In this document: positions 1-10,345 of the stretch, piece after piece
How the letters are laid out: every line of letters starts with the position of its first letter
Numbering within the stretch: the stretch's first letter is position 1
Assembly: GCA_021777835.1 (NCBI GenBank)
Contig: JAJYDC010000015.1
Location: 1-64,000 of the forward strand
From: Bacteroidota bacterium
GTDB lineage: Bacteria; Bacteroidota; Ignavibacteria; Ignavibacteriales; Ignavibacteriaceae
Length of the DNA stretch: 64,000 nt
Reading direction: 5' to 3'
The notes under the pieces: generated by a model
Told to the model about the DNA's origin: nothing
Database searches by the model: none
Seen by the model: only the letters and a program-made list of their open reading frames with translations
Translations under genes and position numbers: made by a program

Positions 1-2
1 AA

Positions 3-296
3 ACACAGACGAAGTATAAACAGAGCAAATTAAAGAAGCAATTCGGTAGAAGAGCTGCGATAGAGCCGTTAATAGGACATTTGAAGTCAGACCATAGAAT
101 GAAAAGAAATTTTTACAAAGGGATAACTGGTGATTCAATAAATGTCATGTTATCAGCAGCAGCATTTAATTTCAAAAGGATGATGAGAAAATGGGCATCA
201 TCTTTTGGGCTCTATTTTTATCGCCATTTTATTTCGCCAATTATTTCTTTTTTCGATCAGGTTATTTGCTCTCAAAAAAGAAATTTGGGTTTTTAA
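3..296 (+). mobile_element. IS5-like DDE transposase, C-terminal part (cut by window start)
   Basis: The reading frame is open from base 3, so the gene begins before the window. The visible part (about 97 residues) contains RRAAIEPLIGHLKSDHRM followed by KRNFYKG and a basic tail. This is the region around the last catalytic Glu (in IEP) of IS5/IS1182-type DDE transposases. A TTG at 81 could be mistaken for a start, but the family motif lies upstream of it, so it is internal. The AT-rich sequence just after the stop (about 297-312) may hold the right end of the element; I cannot confirm it without the left end. Whether the full transposase is intact is unknown. Confidence 0.8.
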
Positions 297-314
297 GGGC
301 TGACTAATTATGTA

Positions 315-1532
315 TTAACACCTCTTAAGAACTATTTTGAATGTTGTCCCTTCACCCGGGGCAGAGGTCTTAACAAATATTTTCCCTTTATGATAAGACT
401 CTATGATCCTTTTAGATAAACTTAGACCTAGTCCCCAGCCTCTTCGTTTTGTACTATAACCGGGGCGAAAGATATCCCGTCTTCGCTTCATTTCAATGCC
501 TTTGCCGTTGTCTGATACGTCAATTTCAACTTTGCTTTGGTTGGTACTAACGGTAATACTAATTTTACCATTCTTATTTTCAATTGCGTCTAAAGCATTC
601 TTAATAAGATTTTCGATAACCCATTCAAATAATTCGGAATTGATTTCGGCAGAGGCATCCTGATTACCGCTAAGTGTTAACTCAACGCTTTTGCCTGACT
701 GCGGTAGCCTTCGCTGGAAATAATCAACGACTCTTTTCACTTCTTCAAAAACAATCTTTTCTTTTATCTCAGGTTTAGAACCAATTTTAGAGAAGCGGTA
801 AGTAATTTTATTAAGCCGCTGGACATCATTTTCTATTTCGTCAGCAATATCAATTACTTTATCTTGCTCTTTATAGCTCATCTTAAGCATTTCAAGCCAC
901 CCCATTAGACTTGAGATAGGTGTTCCAAATTGATGGGCAGTCTCCTTTGCCATACCAACCCAAATATTACTTTGTTCGCTTCGTTTAATATTGCTAAAGC
1001 CTATATATCCTATTATTATAAAAAGTGCTGCAATTATTATTTGAAGAACCGGATAAAATTTCAATTGGTTTACTAAATCTGAATCGCCGTAATGAATTTT
1101 CTGAAGTACAACACTATCCTTATACATAATAAGAATCGGTTTGTGGAATTTATCCATCTCCTTTATTCGATTTTCAAAAAACCTCTCTAGCCGTCTTTTA
1201 GAAAGCGTAGTATCATATTTAATGTTGCGTATATCTGTTATGTTATATTTATCAGTGATTGATACTTTGTTATGCGGATCAGAATTAATAAGGGGAAAGT
1301 CAATTGGTTTTAATATATTTTCAAATAGAAATGTAATGTCAGATTCTGGAGAAGAGGTATTGGCGACATATTCAATCCCTTTTGCATAGAGCATTGCATA
1401 CTGTCTTTCCTTTTCCTGGAGTTTTCCAACAAGAGATTGAGTGTAAAATAAAGTACCGCCAGCAATAAGAATAGCCAATATTAAAAGGGCAATCTTCATT
1501 CTAAGAGAAGCCGGGCCTCCAGACATTTTCAT
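315..1532 (-). CDS. membrane sensor histidine kinase, orphan
   Basis: A 405-residue two-component sensor kinase. It has an N-terminal membrane segment (about residues 12-31), a periplasmic sensor region of about 130 residues, and a second membrane segment (about 162-180). The dimerisation/phosphoacceptor box is KETAHQFGTP with the likely phospho-His at 200. The ATPase domain shows an N box (NLIKNALDA, Asn312), a G1 box (DNGKGI) and a G2 box (GWGLGLSLSKR). No HAMP or PAS domain is obvious. No response regulator lies beside it, and its neighbour is an IS remnant, so its partner must be encoded elsewhere or has been lost. The ligand cannot be inferred. Confidence 0.9.
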   Translation of the reverse strand: MKMSGGPASLRMKIALLILAILIAGGTLFYTQSLVGKLQEKERQYAMLYAKGIEYVANTSSPESDITFLFENILKPIDFPLINSDPHNKVSITDKYNITDIRNIKYDTTLSKRRLERFFENRIKEMDKFHKPILIMYKDSVVLQKIHYGDSDLVNQLKFYPVLQIIIAALFIIIGYIGFSNIKRSEQSNIWVGMAKETAHQFGTPISSLMGWLEMLKMSYKEQDKVIDIADEIENDVQRLNKITYRFSKIGSKPEIKEKIVFEEVKRVVDYFQRRLPQSGKSVELTLSGNQDASAEINSELFEWVIENLIKNALDAIENKNGKISITVSTNQSKVEIDVSDNGKGIEMKRRRDIFRPGYSTKRRGWGLGLSLSKRIIESYHKGKIFVKTSAPGEGTTFKIVLKRC

Positions 1533-1653
1533 TATTTCTTCCTATTTAATATTTGATAGGGATAAAATTAGTTCACTGATTTTTATGCATCAATAAATAA
1601 ATGAAATATTAATTTACAAAGTTTGTATTATAAATGACTAAAAATCCAGCCAA

Positions 1654-1705
1654 TATTTCAGCATGTTGAAATAATTTTAAGAGCCGTTATTCCAAGGCAT
1701 AACGG
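1654..1705 (-). terminator. hairpin pair downstream of purA
   Basis: Two short inverted repeats follow the purA stop: CCGTTAT (1684-1690) with ATAACGG (1699-1705), and TATTTCA (1654-1660) with TGAAATA (1666-1672). There is no clean T run directly after the first stem on the minus strand, so it may be a weak terminator or an mRNA-end stabiliser. Confidence 0.4.
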
Positions 1706-1718
1706 GGAAGTAGTCAAA

Positions 1719-2999
<1,281 letters not shown>

Positions 3000-3017
3000 T
3001 TAAAGTTTGAACAAAAT

Positions 3018-3047
3018 AAAACTCCGAATTCTGAAACCCGGAGTTTT
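3018..3047 (-). terminator. rho-independent terminator after the STAS gene
   Basis: Read on the minus strand, the stem AAAACTCCG pairs with CGGAGTTTT around a 12-base loop and runs into a TTTTATTTT tract. It sits between the STAS gene stop and the purA start. Confidence 0.8.
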
Positions 3048-3075
3048 ATAATGAAATAAAATAAAATACTGAGGT

Positions 3076-3417
3076 TTATTTTGAAAAGCTTTTAACTGCT
3101 TCTTCAACTGTTTCGAAAGATTCAAAGATTGTGATTAATTTTGTAATCACTAATAAACTTTCGATCTTATCTGTTGTCCGGGCTAATCTAAGTTGACCAT
3201 TTTCCTTTTTCATAGTTGTAAGACCGCTGATTAACATACCTAGACCAGAACTATTCATAAACTTTACTTCAGCTAAATCGATGATAATATTTTTCTTTCC
3301 CTCATCTATAAGCTTATGCAAAAGCTCATTAAACTCTTTAGTATCGTCACCGCCCATAACGTTTCCCTTTAGTTCAATGACTACAGCACCGTATTGTTCC
3401 TGGGTTTTAATTTTCAT
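3076..3417 (-). CDS. STAS-domain anti-sigma factor antagonist
   Basis: A 113-residue single STAS domain of the SpoIIAA/RsbV type. The phosphorylation loop is FMNSSGLGML, with the candidate phospho-Ser at 56 or 57. Such proteins bind an anti-sigma serine kinase when unphosphorylated and so release a sigma factor. No RsbW-like kinase, PP2C phosphatase or sigma factor gene is adjacent, so the partners must lie elsewhere. The gene is monocistronic, with its own terminator. Confidence 0.9.
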   Translation of the reverse strand: MKIKTQEQYGAVVIELKGNVMGGDDTKEFNELLHKLIDEGKKNIIIDLAEVKFMNSSGLGMLISGLTTMKKENGQLRLARTTDKIESLLVITKLITIFESFETVEEAVKSFSK

Positions 3418-3569
3418 TATATCTCCTAAAATTTTGCTGTCAATTTAATTAGTTAGTTTAATTTATGCAAGTAGAAATGGTCAAAATTTGATTTAGTTTA
3501 AGATTTTTTTTGTTAGTTTACATCTATAGCACATGAATATTCACTTTAATAAGGTTTTAAGCTGAGAAT

Positions 3570-4226
3570 CTACCTACTCCAATTCATAATTTGACTGATT
3601 GAATCAAGAACAGGGACGCCGCAGGTAAGTAACCGTTCTCTTGTTTGATGCCCATTAGAAATAAGAAGACAATCCGCTCCAATTTCCTTTGCGACTTCGT
3701 AATCATGTATAGTGTCGCCTATCAAGAGAATATTTTTAAAGTCGATACGCAATTTCTTCATTAGGTCTTTACCTAAGTCAATTTTACTTGCGGCATAAAT
3801 ATTATTTAGTCCGGCAAGGTGCATAAAATATTTATCCACCTTAAAGTGCTTTACAATTTCTACAAGCGTATGATGTGAATATGCAGATAATATTGACTGA
3901 CTAATTTCTGCGTTGCTAATAAAGTCCAACACTTCTAAAGTATCTGGATATAAACTTGTGCTAAATTTAAGTTTCTCATATTCGATCATCCATTCTTGAC
4001 CTAATTCTTCGAAAGGATACAATGAAAAATCAAGTCCGGCTTTTTCATAGTAATTTTTAACAGGGAACGTAAAGATATTTTTATAATCAGAAATGGATAG
4101 GGGTTTAAGACTTCTTTTAGCAAGAATTCCGTTTATTATTTCAGAGCAAATAGAAACATCATTTAGTAAAGTCCCATTCCAATCCCATATAATATGGCTA
4201 TAGTAAGTAATCATATTTTGCAACAT
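3570..4226 (-). CDS. HAD-superfamily hydrolase, DWNGT variant
   Basis: A 218-residue HAD-like phosphatase related to phosphoglycolate phosphatases. Motif I is WDWNGTLLND: the nucleophile Asp15 is present, but the second acidic residue of the usual DxD is Asn17. Later motifs are present: SAYSHHT for motif II, a Lys in the SKIDLGK region for motif III, and GDTIHDYEVAKEIGAD for motif IV. Substrate unknown. The Asp-to-Asn change occurs in a recognised subgroup of HAD proteins and does not by itself mean loss of function. There are two possible Met starts, residues 1 and 5; neither has a strong Shine-Dalgarno sequence. Confidence 0.85.
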   Translation of the reverse strand: MLQNMITYYSHIIWDWNGTLLNDVSICSEIINGILAKRSLKPLSISDYKNIFTFPVKNYYEKAGLDFSLYPFEELGQEWMIEYEKLKFSTSLYPDTLEVLDFISNAEISQSILSAYSHHTLVEIVKHFKVDKYFMHLAGLNNIYAASKIDLGKDLMKKLRIDFKNILLIGDTIHDYEVAKEIGADCLLISNGHQTRERLLTCGVPVLDSISQIMNWSR

Positions 4227-4245
4227 TGAGGGATAAAAAAAATTA

Positions 4246-5682
4246 TTAGAAAATTTTATTTTGAATAAAGTAACTCATTTTTAACAACTCAGCTTCGTTG
4301 AATTGATCAGCCAGAAGCTGCATCCCAATAGGCAGACCCTCTGAATTTTTCCCTACCGGGATGCTTATTCCCGGAATACCGGCAAGATTTGCGGATGTTG
4401 TAAATATATCGCTTAGATACATTTCAAGAGGATCGCTTGTCTTTTCACCAATTCTGAAAGCAGTAAAAGGTGATGTGGGAGTTAAGATTAAATCAACTGT
4501 TTTGAATGCATTGTCAAAGTCATTCTTAATAAGTCGTCTAACTTTCTGAGCCTTGAGGTAGTAAGCGTCATAATAGCCCGAAGAAAGGACATAAGTACCT
4601 AACATTATCCTGCGTTTTACTTCTTTACCGAAGCCATCGGAACGGGATTGCTTATACATATCTAGCAAATTTGATGTTTGTTTAGCACGGAAGCCATATC
4701 TAGCGCCGTCATAACGGGCAAGGTTTGATGAAGCTTCGGCAGTTGTTAAAATATAATATGCCGCAATTGTATATTCAGTATGAGGCAGGCTTATATCAAT
4801 AATTTCGAAGTTATTTTCCTTTAACATCGTGATTATTGAATCAATTGAATTCTTCACTTCAAGAGAAATACCTTCGCCGAAGTATTCCTTGGCAATGCCG
4901 ATTCTAATTTTCTTATCCAGGTTTAAGTCTTTTGAAAATGAAGGTACAGGTAAGTTAGAGGAAGTCGAGTCAAGTTCATCCAAGCCTGATAGGACTTCAA
5001 GAACTAAAGCCATATCTTCGACATTTTTAGCAAATGGTCCAATTGTATCAAAGGAAGATGCAAAAGCAGTTAGGCCAAATCTTGACACTCTGCCGTAAGT
5101 TGGTTTAAGACCATAGACACCACAAAATGAAGCAGGCTGTCTAATCGATCCTCCAGTATCAGTACCTAAAGATACATCGCATAGATCGGCAGCTACAGCG
5201 GCGGCAGAACCTCCGCTTGATCCTCCCGGTACTCTTGTTATATCAACCGGGTTTAGGACATTTCCGAAAGCAGAGTTTTCGTTAGAAGAGCCCATTGCAA
5301 ATTCGTCGCAGTTAGTTTTGCCGATAATTATTGCATCTTCATCTAATAACTTCTGAATAGCGCTAGCTGTATAAATTGAATTAAAATCTTTTAGGATATT
5401 AGACGAGCAGGTAGTAGGCTTATTCTTAATTGAAAGGACATCTTTAACTGCTATTACTAACCCGGCAAGACTACCATACTTCCCATTTCTTATCTTCTCT
5501 TCAATGATTCTGGCGCTGGCTATAGATTCATCATGGAAGGCAAAATTAAAGGCATTAAGATTTTTTTTTACTTCAATTTGAGTAAGAAAATATTTTACAT
5601 TCTCAACTAAAGAAAGTTTACCTTCTTTGATCAGCTTTAACTTTTCGGAATAATTCTTATAAGGCAGCAAACAAAATCCCAA
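4246..5682 (-). CDS. gatA: Asp/Glu-tRNA amidotransferase subunit A
   Basis: The amidase subunit of GatCAB, which releases ammonia from glutamine to amidate misacylated Glu-tRNA(Gln) or Asp-tRNA(Asn). The Lys-cisSer-Ser triad is visible: Lys80 in IAVKD, Ser155 in PGGSSGGS and Ser179 in GTDTGGSIRQP. The length of 478 is typical. The start is TTG at 5682; no upstream Shine-Dalgarno sequence is clear, so the exact start is uncertain. gatB and gatC are not adjacent, which is common in this group. Confidence 0.95.
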   Translation of the reverse strand: MGFCLLPYKNYSEKLKLIKEGKLSLVENVKYFLTQIEVKKNLNAFNFAFHDESIASARIIEEKIRNGKYGSLAGLVIAVKDVLSIKNKPTTCSSNILKDFNSIYTASAIQKLLDEDAIIIGKTNCDEFAMGSSNENSAFGNVLNPVDITRVPGGSSGGSAAAVAADLCDVSLGTDTGGSIRQPASFCGVYGLKPTYGRVSRFGLTAFASSFDTIGPFAKNVEDMALVLEVLSGLDELDSTSSNLPVPSFSKDLNLDKKIRIGIAKEYFGEGISLEVKNSIDSIITMLKENNFEIIDISLPHTEYTIAAYYILTTAEASSNLARYDGARYGFRAKQTSNLLDMYKQSRSDGFGKEVKRRIMLGTYVLSSGYYDAYYLKAQKVRRLIKNDFDNAFKTVDLILTPTSPFTAFRIGEKTSDPLEMYLSDIFTTSANLAGIPGISIPVGKNSEGLPIGMQLLADQFNEAELLKMSYFIQNKIF

Positions 5683-5753
5683 TTAGATAATATAATTAGA
5701 TAATAATATTCTTAATAAAACAAAAGATGCCGTATGAAAAGACAGAGAGCCGT

Positions 5754-5957
5754 TTAAGCTGTTTTATCGTCTGACTTTTTATCCGTATTAGAGGCAGGAG
5801 TTTTTATTTCTTCATCAACATCCTTTAAGGCTTTCTTAAATTCCCGAATACCTTTGCCTAATCCTTGAGCAAGATCCGGTATTTTCTTAGAGCCGAAAAG
5901 TACCATGACTACGAGTAAAATAATTAATAGCTTACCGAAACTTAAATCTTCAAACAT
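5754..5957 (-). CDS. tatA: Sec-independent translocase protein TatA/E (copy 1)
   Basis: A 67-residue protein with a short N-terminal membrane helix (about residues 6-21), the hinge FGSKKIPDLAQGLGKGIREFKK, an amphipathic helix and an acidic/lysine tail, which is the classic TatA/E plan. It forms the pore-like component for folded-protein export. It lies directly beside a second, closely similar tatA gene, so the pair is a recent tandem duplication. No tatC is in the window. Confidence 0.93.
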   Translation of the reverse strand: MFEDLSFGKLLIILLVVMVLFGSKKIPDLAQGLGKGIREFKKALKDVDEEIKTPASNTDKKSDDKTA

Positions 5958-6016
5958 TTAAACACCTATAATTATAAATTCTGTTTGTAACTACACAAAA
6001 ATAATTAGTATAATCG

Positions 6017-6211
6017 TTATTTTTTATCTGACTTATCATCTTTAGGAGTTGAGACTTTAATATCATCTTCAACATCTTTTAGATTCTTCTTGAATTCCCG
6101 AATCCCTTTACCTAAGCCCTGAGCAAATTCGGGTAATTTCTTTGCGCCGAATAAAAGTAAGACGACTACTGAAATTATTACTAATTCTACGGTTCCAATA
6201 TTATCAAACAT
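6017..6211 (-). CDS. tatA: Sec-independent translocase protein TatA/E (copy 2)
   Basis: A 64-residue paralogue of the next tat gene, with the same membrane helix and FGAKKLPEFAQGLGKGIREF hinge, but with Glu near position 8 in the membrane segment and a different N terminus (MFDNIGTVELV). It is separated from copy 1 by about 60 bp. The two may play TatA and TatB/E-like roles, which is an inference. Confidence 0.93.
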   Translation of the reverse strand: MFDNIGTVELVIISVVVLLLFGAKKLPEFAQGLGKGIREFKKNLKDVEDDIKVSTPKDDKSDKK

Positions 6212-6226
6212 ATTATCACCTGAAAT

Positions 6227-6925
6227 TTAATTCATGAAATTCTTAACTATTGCATTGAACACCAAACTACCGTCATTTTTACCTAACACCGGGTTGCATG
6301 CTCTTTCAGGATGAGGCATTAAACCTAATACATTTCCTTCCTTATTAACAATGCCGGCAATATTCAAAATTGAACCGTTTGGATTTGCATCATTATCAGT
6401 TACTCCATCAACGCTAGTATACTTAAATACTATCTGATTATTCTCAACCAACGATTTCAAAGTAACATCATCTGCAAAATAATTTCCTTCACCATGAGCA
6501 ATCGGGAACTTCAAAACTTCGTTCCTAGATAAACCTTTAGTAAAGAAAGTATCATTATTCTCAACTGAAAGATAAACATCTTTACAAACAAATTGAAGTG
6601 ACTTATTTTTCAACAAAACACCCGGAAGTAACTGAGCTTCAAGCAATATTTGGAAGCCATTGCAAATACCAATTAAGCGCCCGCCATTTTGCGAGAATTC
6701 TATAACTGAATTCATTATAGGAGAGAAGCGGGCTATTGCTCCTGTACGAAGATAGTCACCGTAGGAAAAGCCACCGGGCAGCACGATAACATCGCAATTT
6801 TGCAGGTCAGTATCTTTATGCCACAAGAAGGTGACATCAAGTCCGAGAATTTTCTTAAGTGCATAATATGCATCATGGTCACAATTAGAACCAGGAAAAA
6901 CAACTACTCCGAACTTTGGTTTCAT
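6227..6925 (-). CDS. purQ: phosphoribosylformylglycinamidine synthase, glutaminase subunit
   Basis: The class I glutamine amidotransferase subunit of FGAM synthetase. It supplies ammonia to PurL in purine synthesis. The nucleophile Cys88 is in GICNGFQ, and the His/Glu of the triad are in the late MPHPERA motif. The oxyanion-loop region FPGSNCD and [11 protein letters not shown] are present. At 232 residues it is the small, stand-alone form that needs PurS, whose gene overlaps it by 4 bp (ATGA), so the two are translationally coupled. purL is not in the window. Confidence 0.97.
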   Translation of the reverse strand: MKPKFGVVVFPGSNCDHDAYYALKKILGLDVTFLWHKDTDLQNCDVIVLPGGFSYGDYLRTGAIARFSPIMNSVIEFSQNGGRLIGICNGFQILLEAQLLPGVLLKNKSLQFVCKDVYLSVENNDTFFTKGLSRNEVLKFPIAHGEGNYFADDVTLKSLVENNQIVFKYTSVDGVTDNDANPNGSILNIAGIVNKEGNVLGLMPHPERACNPVLGKNDGSLVFNAIVKNFMN

Positions 6926-7173
6926 ATTATTTCTTCCAAAGTATATTCATAATCCTCTAAATTTGGATTGATAAGAAGTTTGCCGCAGTATTCAGAAACT
7001 TCCTTTTCGGCAGCAGATTTAACCTTGGTATCTACAGTAAATTCAACATACTTACCGATTCTTGTGTCTTTAATATTATTGAATCCAAGATGTTTAGCAC
7101 CTTTTTCAACTGCCATACCTTGAGGGTCAAGAATAGATGGTCTTCTTTTAACTATTACAATTGCTTTAAACAA
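6922..7173 (-). CDS. purS: phosphoribosylformylglycinamidine synthase subunit PurS
   Basis: An 83-residue protein with the PurS pattern: [13 protein letters not shown] near the N terminus, [14 protein letters not shown] in the middle, and the C-terminal NP..EDYEY. PurS bridges PurQ and the small PurL to channel ammonia. It overlaps purQ by 4 bp. Confidence 0.95.
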   Translation of the reverse strand: MFKAIVIVKRRPSILDPQGMAVEKGAKHLGFNNIKDTRIGKYVEFTVDTKVKSAAEKEVSEYCGKLLINPNLEDYEYTLEEII

Positions 7174-7209
7174 ATTTATTCCTACTAGTAAAATAAGTTA
7201 GAGAAATGC

Positions 7210-7929
7210 TCAGTTTTTCTTTGAAAACATGTAAAAAATATGCCTAAAAATACCAAATAGAATAATGAAAACAAATATAAAGAAAAGAGCTTTTCCGGAT
7301 GTGACGGCAAGGAGTATAATTGATATTAGCATAAAGGCAAAGTGAAGCGGTTTTTTCTTAAGTTCTTGGATAGTAAACTTCGGAAGAGTATCATATTTTA
7401 TTGTGCTTACCATTAGGAATGACAGCAGAATAACAATAGGGATTATAAGAGCCGAATATGGTTCAGTAAAACCTATAAAAGGATCATAATAAATAAGGAT
7501 AAAGGAAGCTATTGCAATACCTGAAGAGGGTATAGGTAAACCCTTGAAATATGCTTTATCAAAACCGACAAGCTGCGTATTAAATCTAGCCAATCTGAAA
7601 CCGCCTGCGATAACCAAGAGAGAGCTAATTATAATTCCCAATGTGCTGAAATTGAATAGGAATGTTTTGAAAATCAAGAAGGCAGGAGCAGCTCCAAAAC
7701 TAAGCATGTCTGCAAGAGAGTCAAGCTCTACTCCTAACTTACTGCTTGAATTAGTAAGGCGAGCTACTAATCCGTCAAGAGCGTCAAAAACAGCCGCTAT
7801 AATTATGAGCCAGGAGGCATACACATAGGATTTCTCACTTGTATTTATAATCGAATAATAGCCGCAGAATAAATTCATTGCGGTAAAAAGATTTGGAATT
7901 ACTGAAGAAGTATTTCTTGGAGATTTCAT
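7210..7929 (-). CDS. pssA: CDP-diacylglycerol-serine O-phosphatidyltransferase
   Basis: A 239-residue polytopic membrane enzyme that makes phosphatidylserine. The CDP-alcohol phosphotransferase signature DALDGLVAR followed by G66, D70 and D74 is complete (first Asp at 49). Several membrane helices follow. The gene overlaps psd by 4 bp; together they encode the two steps to phosphatidylethanolamine. Confidence 0.95.
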   Translation of the reverse strand: MKSPRNTSSVIPNLFTAMNLFCGYYSIINTSEKSYVYASWLIIIAAVFDALDGLVARLTNSSSKLGVELDSLADMLSFGAAPAFLIFKTFLFNFSTLGIIISSLLVIAGGFRLARFNTQLVGFDKAYFKGLPIPSSGIAIASFILIYYDPFIGFTEPYSALIIPIVILLSFLMVSTIKYDTLPKFTIQELKKKPLHFAFMLISIILLAVTSGKALFFIFVFIILFGIFRHIFYMFSKKN

Positions 7930-8582
7930 TGATTAGCAGATCGCTCGAATAAAATTGTTGCACCGGCAATAACCTTATCACCTGGTATTACTTTAGTATT
8001 CCATGAGGCCGGAGCAATTACATCAACGCGGCTGCCGAACTTAATCATACCGAATCTTTCGCCCATTTTTACACTATCACCTTCTTTAATCTTATAAATT
8101 ATACGTCTGGCTATAAATCCTGCCACTTGGGTAAATAGGATTTTATCATATTTTGCAGTAATACCAAACTCAGCTCGTTCATTTTCATCGGAAGCCTTAT
8201 CTTCAAAAGCAGCCAGATATTTTCCCGAATAATATTTTATATAATCAACCCTGCCGTCAATGGGGATTCTATTTACATGTACATTTAATGGTGACATAAA
8301 AATAGAAATTTGTCGTGATTCACCATTAATAAATTTATTTTCAGTAACATTTTTTACTAAAAGTACTTTGCCGTCTGCGGGAGAAACAATAATATTTTCT
8401 TTCTTAGGAGTAACTCTATCTGGGTCGCGAAAGAAATATAAAGAAAACAATAAAAACACGACTAATAAAGATACAATAAAGAATTTAACGAAAGAATTCT
8501 GGATGAGAAAACTTAGGGAGATAAGAGAAATACAAATAGCAGTTATGGTGCCGAGTGTAGAGTAACCATATTTAGTAAACAT
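7926..8582 (-). CDS. psd: phosphatidylserine decarboxylase, short (PSD-A) type
   Basis: A 218-residue proenzyme with one or two N-terminal membrane helices (about residues 9-50). The RDPDR, SPADGKV and SPLNVHVNR motifs are present, and the self-cleavage site is KFGSRVDV, where Ser184 would become the pyruvoyl group. This is the compact form without the LGST motif of the E. coli enzyme. It is coupled to pssA for phosphatidylethanolamine synthesis. Confidence 0.95.
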   Translation of the reverse strand: MFTKYGYSTLGTITAICISLISLSFLIQNSFVKFFIVSLLVVFLLFSLYFFRDPDRVTPKKENIIVSPADGKVLLVKNVTENKFINGESRQISIFMSPLNVHVNRIPIDGRVDYIKYYSGKYLAAFEDKASDENERAEFGITAKYDKILFTQVAGFIARRIIYKIKEGDSVKMGERFGMIKFGSRVDVIAPASWNTKVIPGDKVIAGATILFERSANQ

Positions 8583-8585
8583 TAT

Positions 8586-9263
8586 TTAGATGCTCGTCAT
8601 ATTTAATAATTTGTCAGTATAATGCCGAATTTCTGCGGAAGTTGATAATTTGAAAGGATCAATTACCCTATCCTCTTTATTCATTGAAATATATTTAATG
8701 CTTCGCGAATTGAATTCATCAACAAGAAAGATCCTGTCATCAGATTTTCCAAAGTAACAACTTACTTCAGCTAACAGATAGCCGCGGCGTTCAAAAAATG
8801 ATTTAAGAACAGCGTTAACTTTTGAGCAAATTCTATAAATAAGTTTCAATTCTTCATTTGTACATAGATCAAAGGAGATTAAATAGCCTTCAGAAACGAC
8901 TGAGTCTTTTTCGTCGCCGTAATGAATTTCAAACACAGGAAGATTAAGCAATTCAGATTCTTTTTTTGCAAAAATCTTGGAAGCTCTTCTATCAACGACA
9001 TTTAAGATTTTAATATGAAAGGGGTACCTTTCATGTTTAGCAAGTTTGATACTATTTTTATCGTGACTTTTAACAACAGCAGCAGGGATATGATATTCTT
9101 TGAAGAAATCAAGGAAAAATAAATTTAGTAAAGCAAGTTTTTCTCCTATCTTTTTTATTCTCAACTTCTTATTGCCATTGACTAACAAAAAGTCCGAGTA
9201 TTCAAGAATTTGATAGTCATTACCATCAAAATGATTCTCCCTTCTTACAACTTCTTCTTGCAT
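8586..9263 (-). CDS. divergent PurC (SAICAR synthetase)-like protein, probably not a SAICAR synthetase
   Basis: A 225-residue protein. From about residue 21 to 193 it follows the order of SAICAR synthetase: a YSDFLLVNGNKKL stretch like the FxDxxTAFNGxKK strand, a KIGEKLALLN helix start, HIPAAVV like GIPT, a long Lys-rich region, EELKLIYRICSKVNAVLKSFF, and DEFNSR in place of DEISPD. Key positions differ: the VVRNxxAGS loop reads KILNVVDRRAS, and the substrate-binding DEISPDTxR reads DEFNSRSIK. The glycine-rich N-terminal ATP loop is not evident. It lies 3 bp from psd, in line with purS-purQ. Homology is my reading by eye; the function is open. Confidence 0.55.
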   Translation of the reverse strand: MQEEVVRRENHFDGNDYQILEYSDFLLVNGNKKLRIKKIGEKLALLNLFFLDFFKEYHIPAAVVKSHDKNSIKLAKHERYPFHIKILNVVDRRASKIFAKKESELLNLPVFEIHYGDEKDSVVSEGYLISFDLCTNEELKLIYRICSKVNAVLKSFFERRGYLLAEVSCYFGKSDDRIFLVDEFNSRSIKYISMNKEDRVIDPFKLSTSAEIRHYTDKLLNMTSI

Positions 9264-9420
9264 AAGTCTCCTGCTTAGTTAAACTTTACAGTTGATTAAA
9301 AATTATGAATGAGAAATTATAAAAAATAGGTATAAAAAGTCAATCATATATGTTATATTTGTAAAAAATTAAAAAAATAATTTATTTTACTTTCGGAAAT
9401 AGTCCAGATAGGAGTCAGGA

Positions 9421-9747
9421 ATGAAAGGTGGCATGCAGGGGATGTTGAAACAAGTGCAGAAAATGCAGGAAGAGATGCAAAAAGTCCAAAGTCAGCTAGG
9501 AAACCTATCGGTTACAGAAGAAGCAGGCGGAGGAATGATAAAAGCTAGTGTAAATGGCAATAAGGAATTACTATCAATACAAATTGACCCTCAGGTCATA
9601 ATACCTGCAGAAAAGGAAATATTAGAAGATTTGATAGTTGCAGCAGTAAACAAGGCACTTCAGTCTGCAAGTAAGCTTGCTGAGGACGAAATGGCGAAGG
9701 TTACAAAAGGAATGCTGCCACCCGGCTTAAACATTCCCGGATTTTAA
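9421..9747 (+). CDS. ebfC: YbaB/EbfC family nucleoid-associated protein
   Basis: A 108-residue DNA-binding protein beginning MKGGMQGMLKQVQKMQEEM, with the family's Met/Gln-rich helix, the central KASVNGNKELLSIQIDP strands and a C-terminal LPPGLNIPGF. A GGAG lies 8 bases before the ATG. It is paired with recR one base downstream, an arrangement conserved across most bacteria. Confidence 0.95.
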   Translation: MKGGMQGMLKQVQKMQEEMQKVQSQLGNLSVTEEAGGGMIKASVNGNKELLSIQIDPQVIIPAEKEILEDLIVAAVNKALQSASKLAEDEMAKVTKGMLPPGLNIPGF

Positions 9748-9748
9748 A

Positions 9749-10345
9749 TTGCAAATTGCAGAACCACTTTTAGCTGCTATTGATGAACTGAGCAAGCTTC
9801 CGAGCATCGGAAAGAAAACTGCGCAAAGACTTGCTCTGCATCTTCTAAAGAGCAACATTGAAGATGTTAATAGTCTTGTAACTGCAATCACAAACCTAAA
9901 AACAAAGATTCATTTCTGTAAGAGATGCTATAATCTTGCAACAGAGGATCTTTGCGATATATGCCAAAATGCAAAACGTGATCAGTCACTGATCTGTGTT
10001 GTAGAAGAAGCAAGTGATGTTATTGCGATAGAAAAAACTCACGAATTTAATGGCGTTTACCATGTATTGGGCGGAGTTCTTTCTCCATTATCCGGGATTG
10101 GACCTGACTCCTTAAAGATTAAAGAATTATTTAAGAGATTTGAAGAAGAAGAAATAAAAGAAATTCTTTTAGCATTGAATCCTGATACAGAAGGTGAAAC
10201 TACTACTCTTTATCTTGCAAAGCTTATTAAACCCCTTGGAATAAAGATTACACGAATAGCGAGAGGATTGCCAATCGGGGGCGATTTAGAATTTGCCGAT
10301 GAAGCAACAATAGGCAGAGCTGTTTTAGGTAGAATATTATTATAA
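9749..10345 (+). CDS. recR: recombination protein RecR
   Basis: A 198-residue recombination mediator that works with RecF/RecO at single-strand gaps. An N-terminal helix-hairpin-helix (LSKLPSIGKKTAQRLALHLL), a zinc finger (Cys57, Cys60, Cys69, Cys72) and a Toprim domain (CVVEEASDVIAIE) are all present. The start is TTG, one base after the ebfC stop. Its stop overlaps the next start as TAATG. Confidence 0.96.
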   Translation: MQIAEPLLAAIDELSKLPSIGKKTAQRLALHLLKSNIEDVNSLVTAITNLKTKIHFCKRCYNLATEDLCDICQNAKRDQSLICVVEEASDVIAIEKTHEFNGVYHVLGGVLSPLSGIGPDSLKIKELFKRFEEEEIKEILLALNPDTEGETTTLYLAKLIKPLGIKITRIARGLPIGGDLEFADEATIGRAVLGRILL

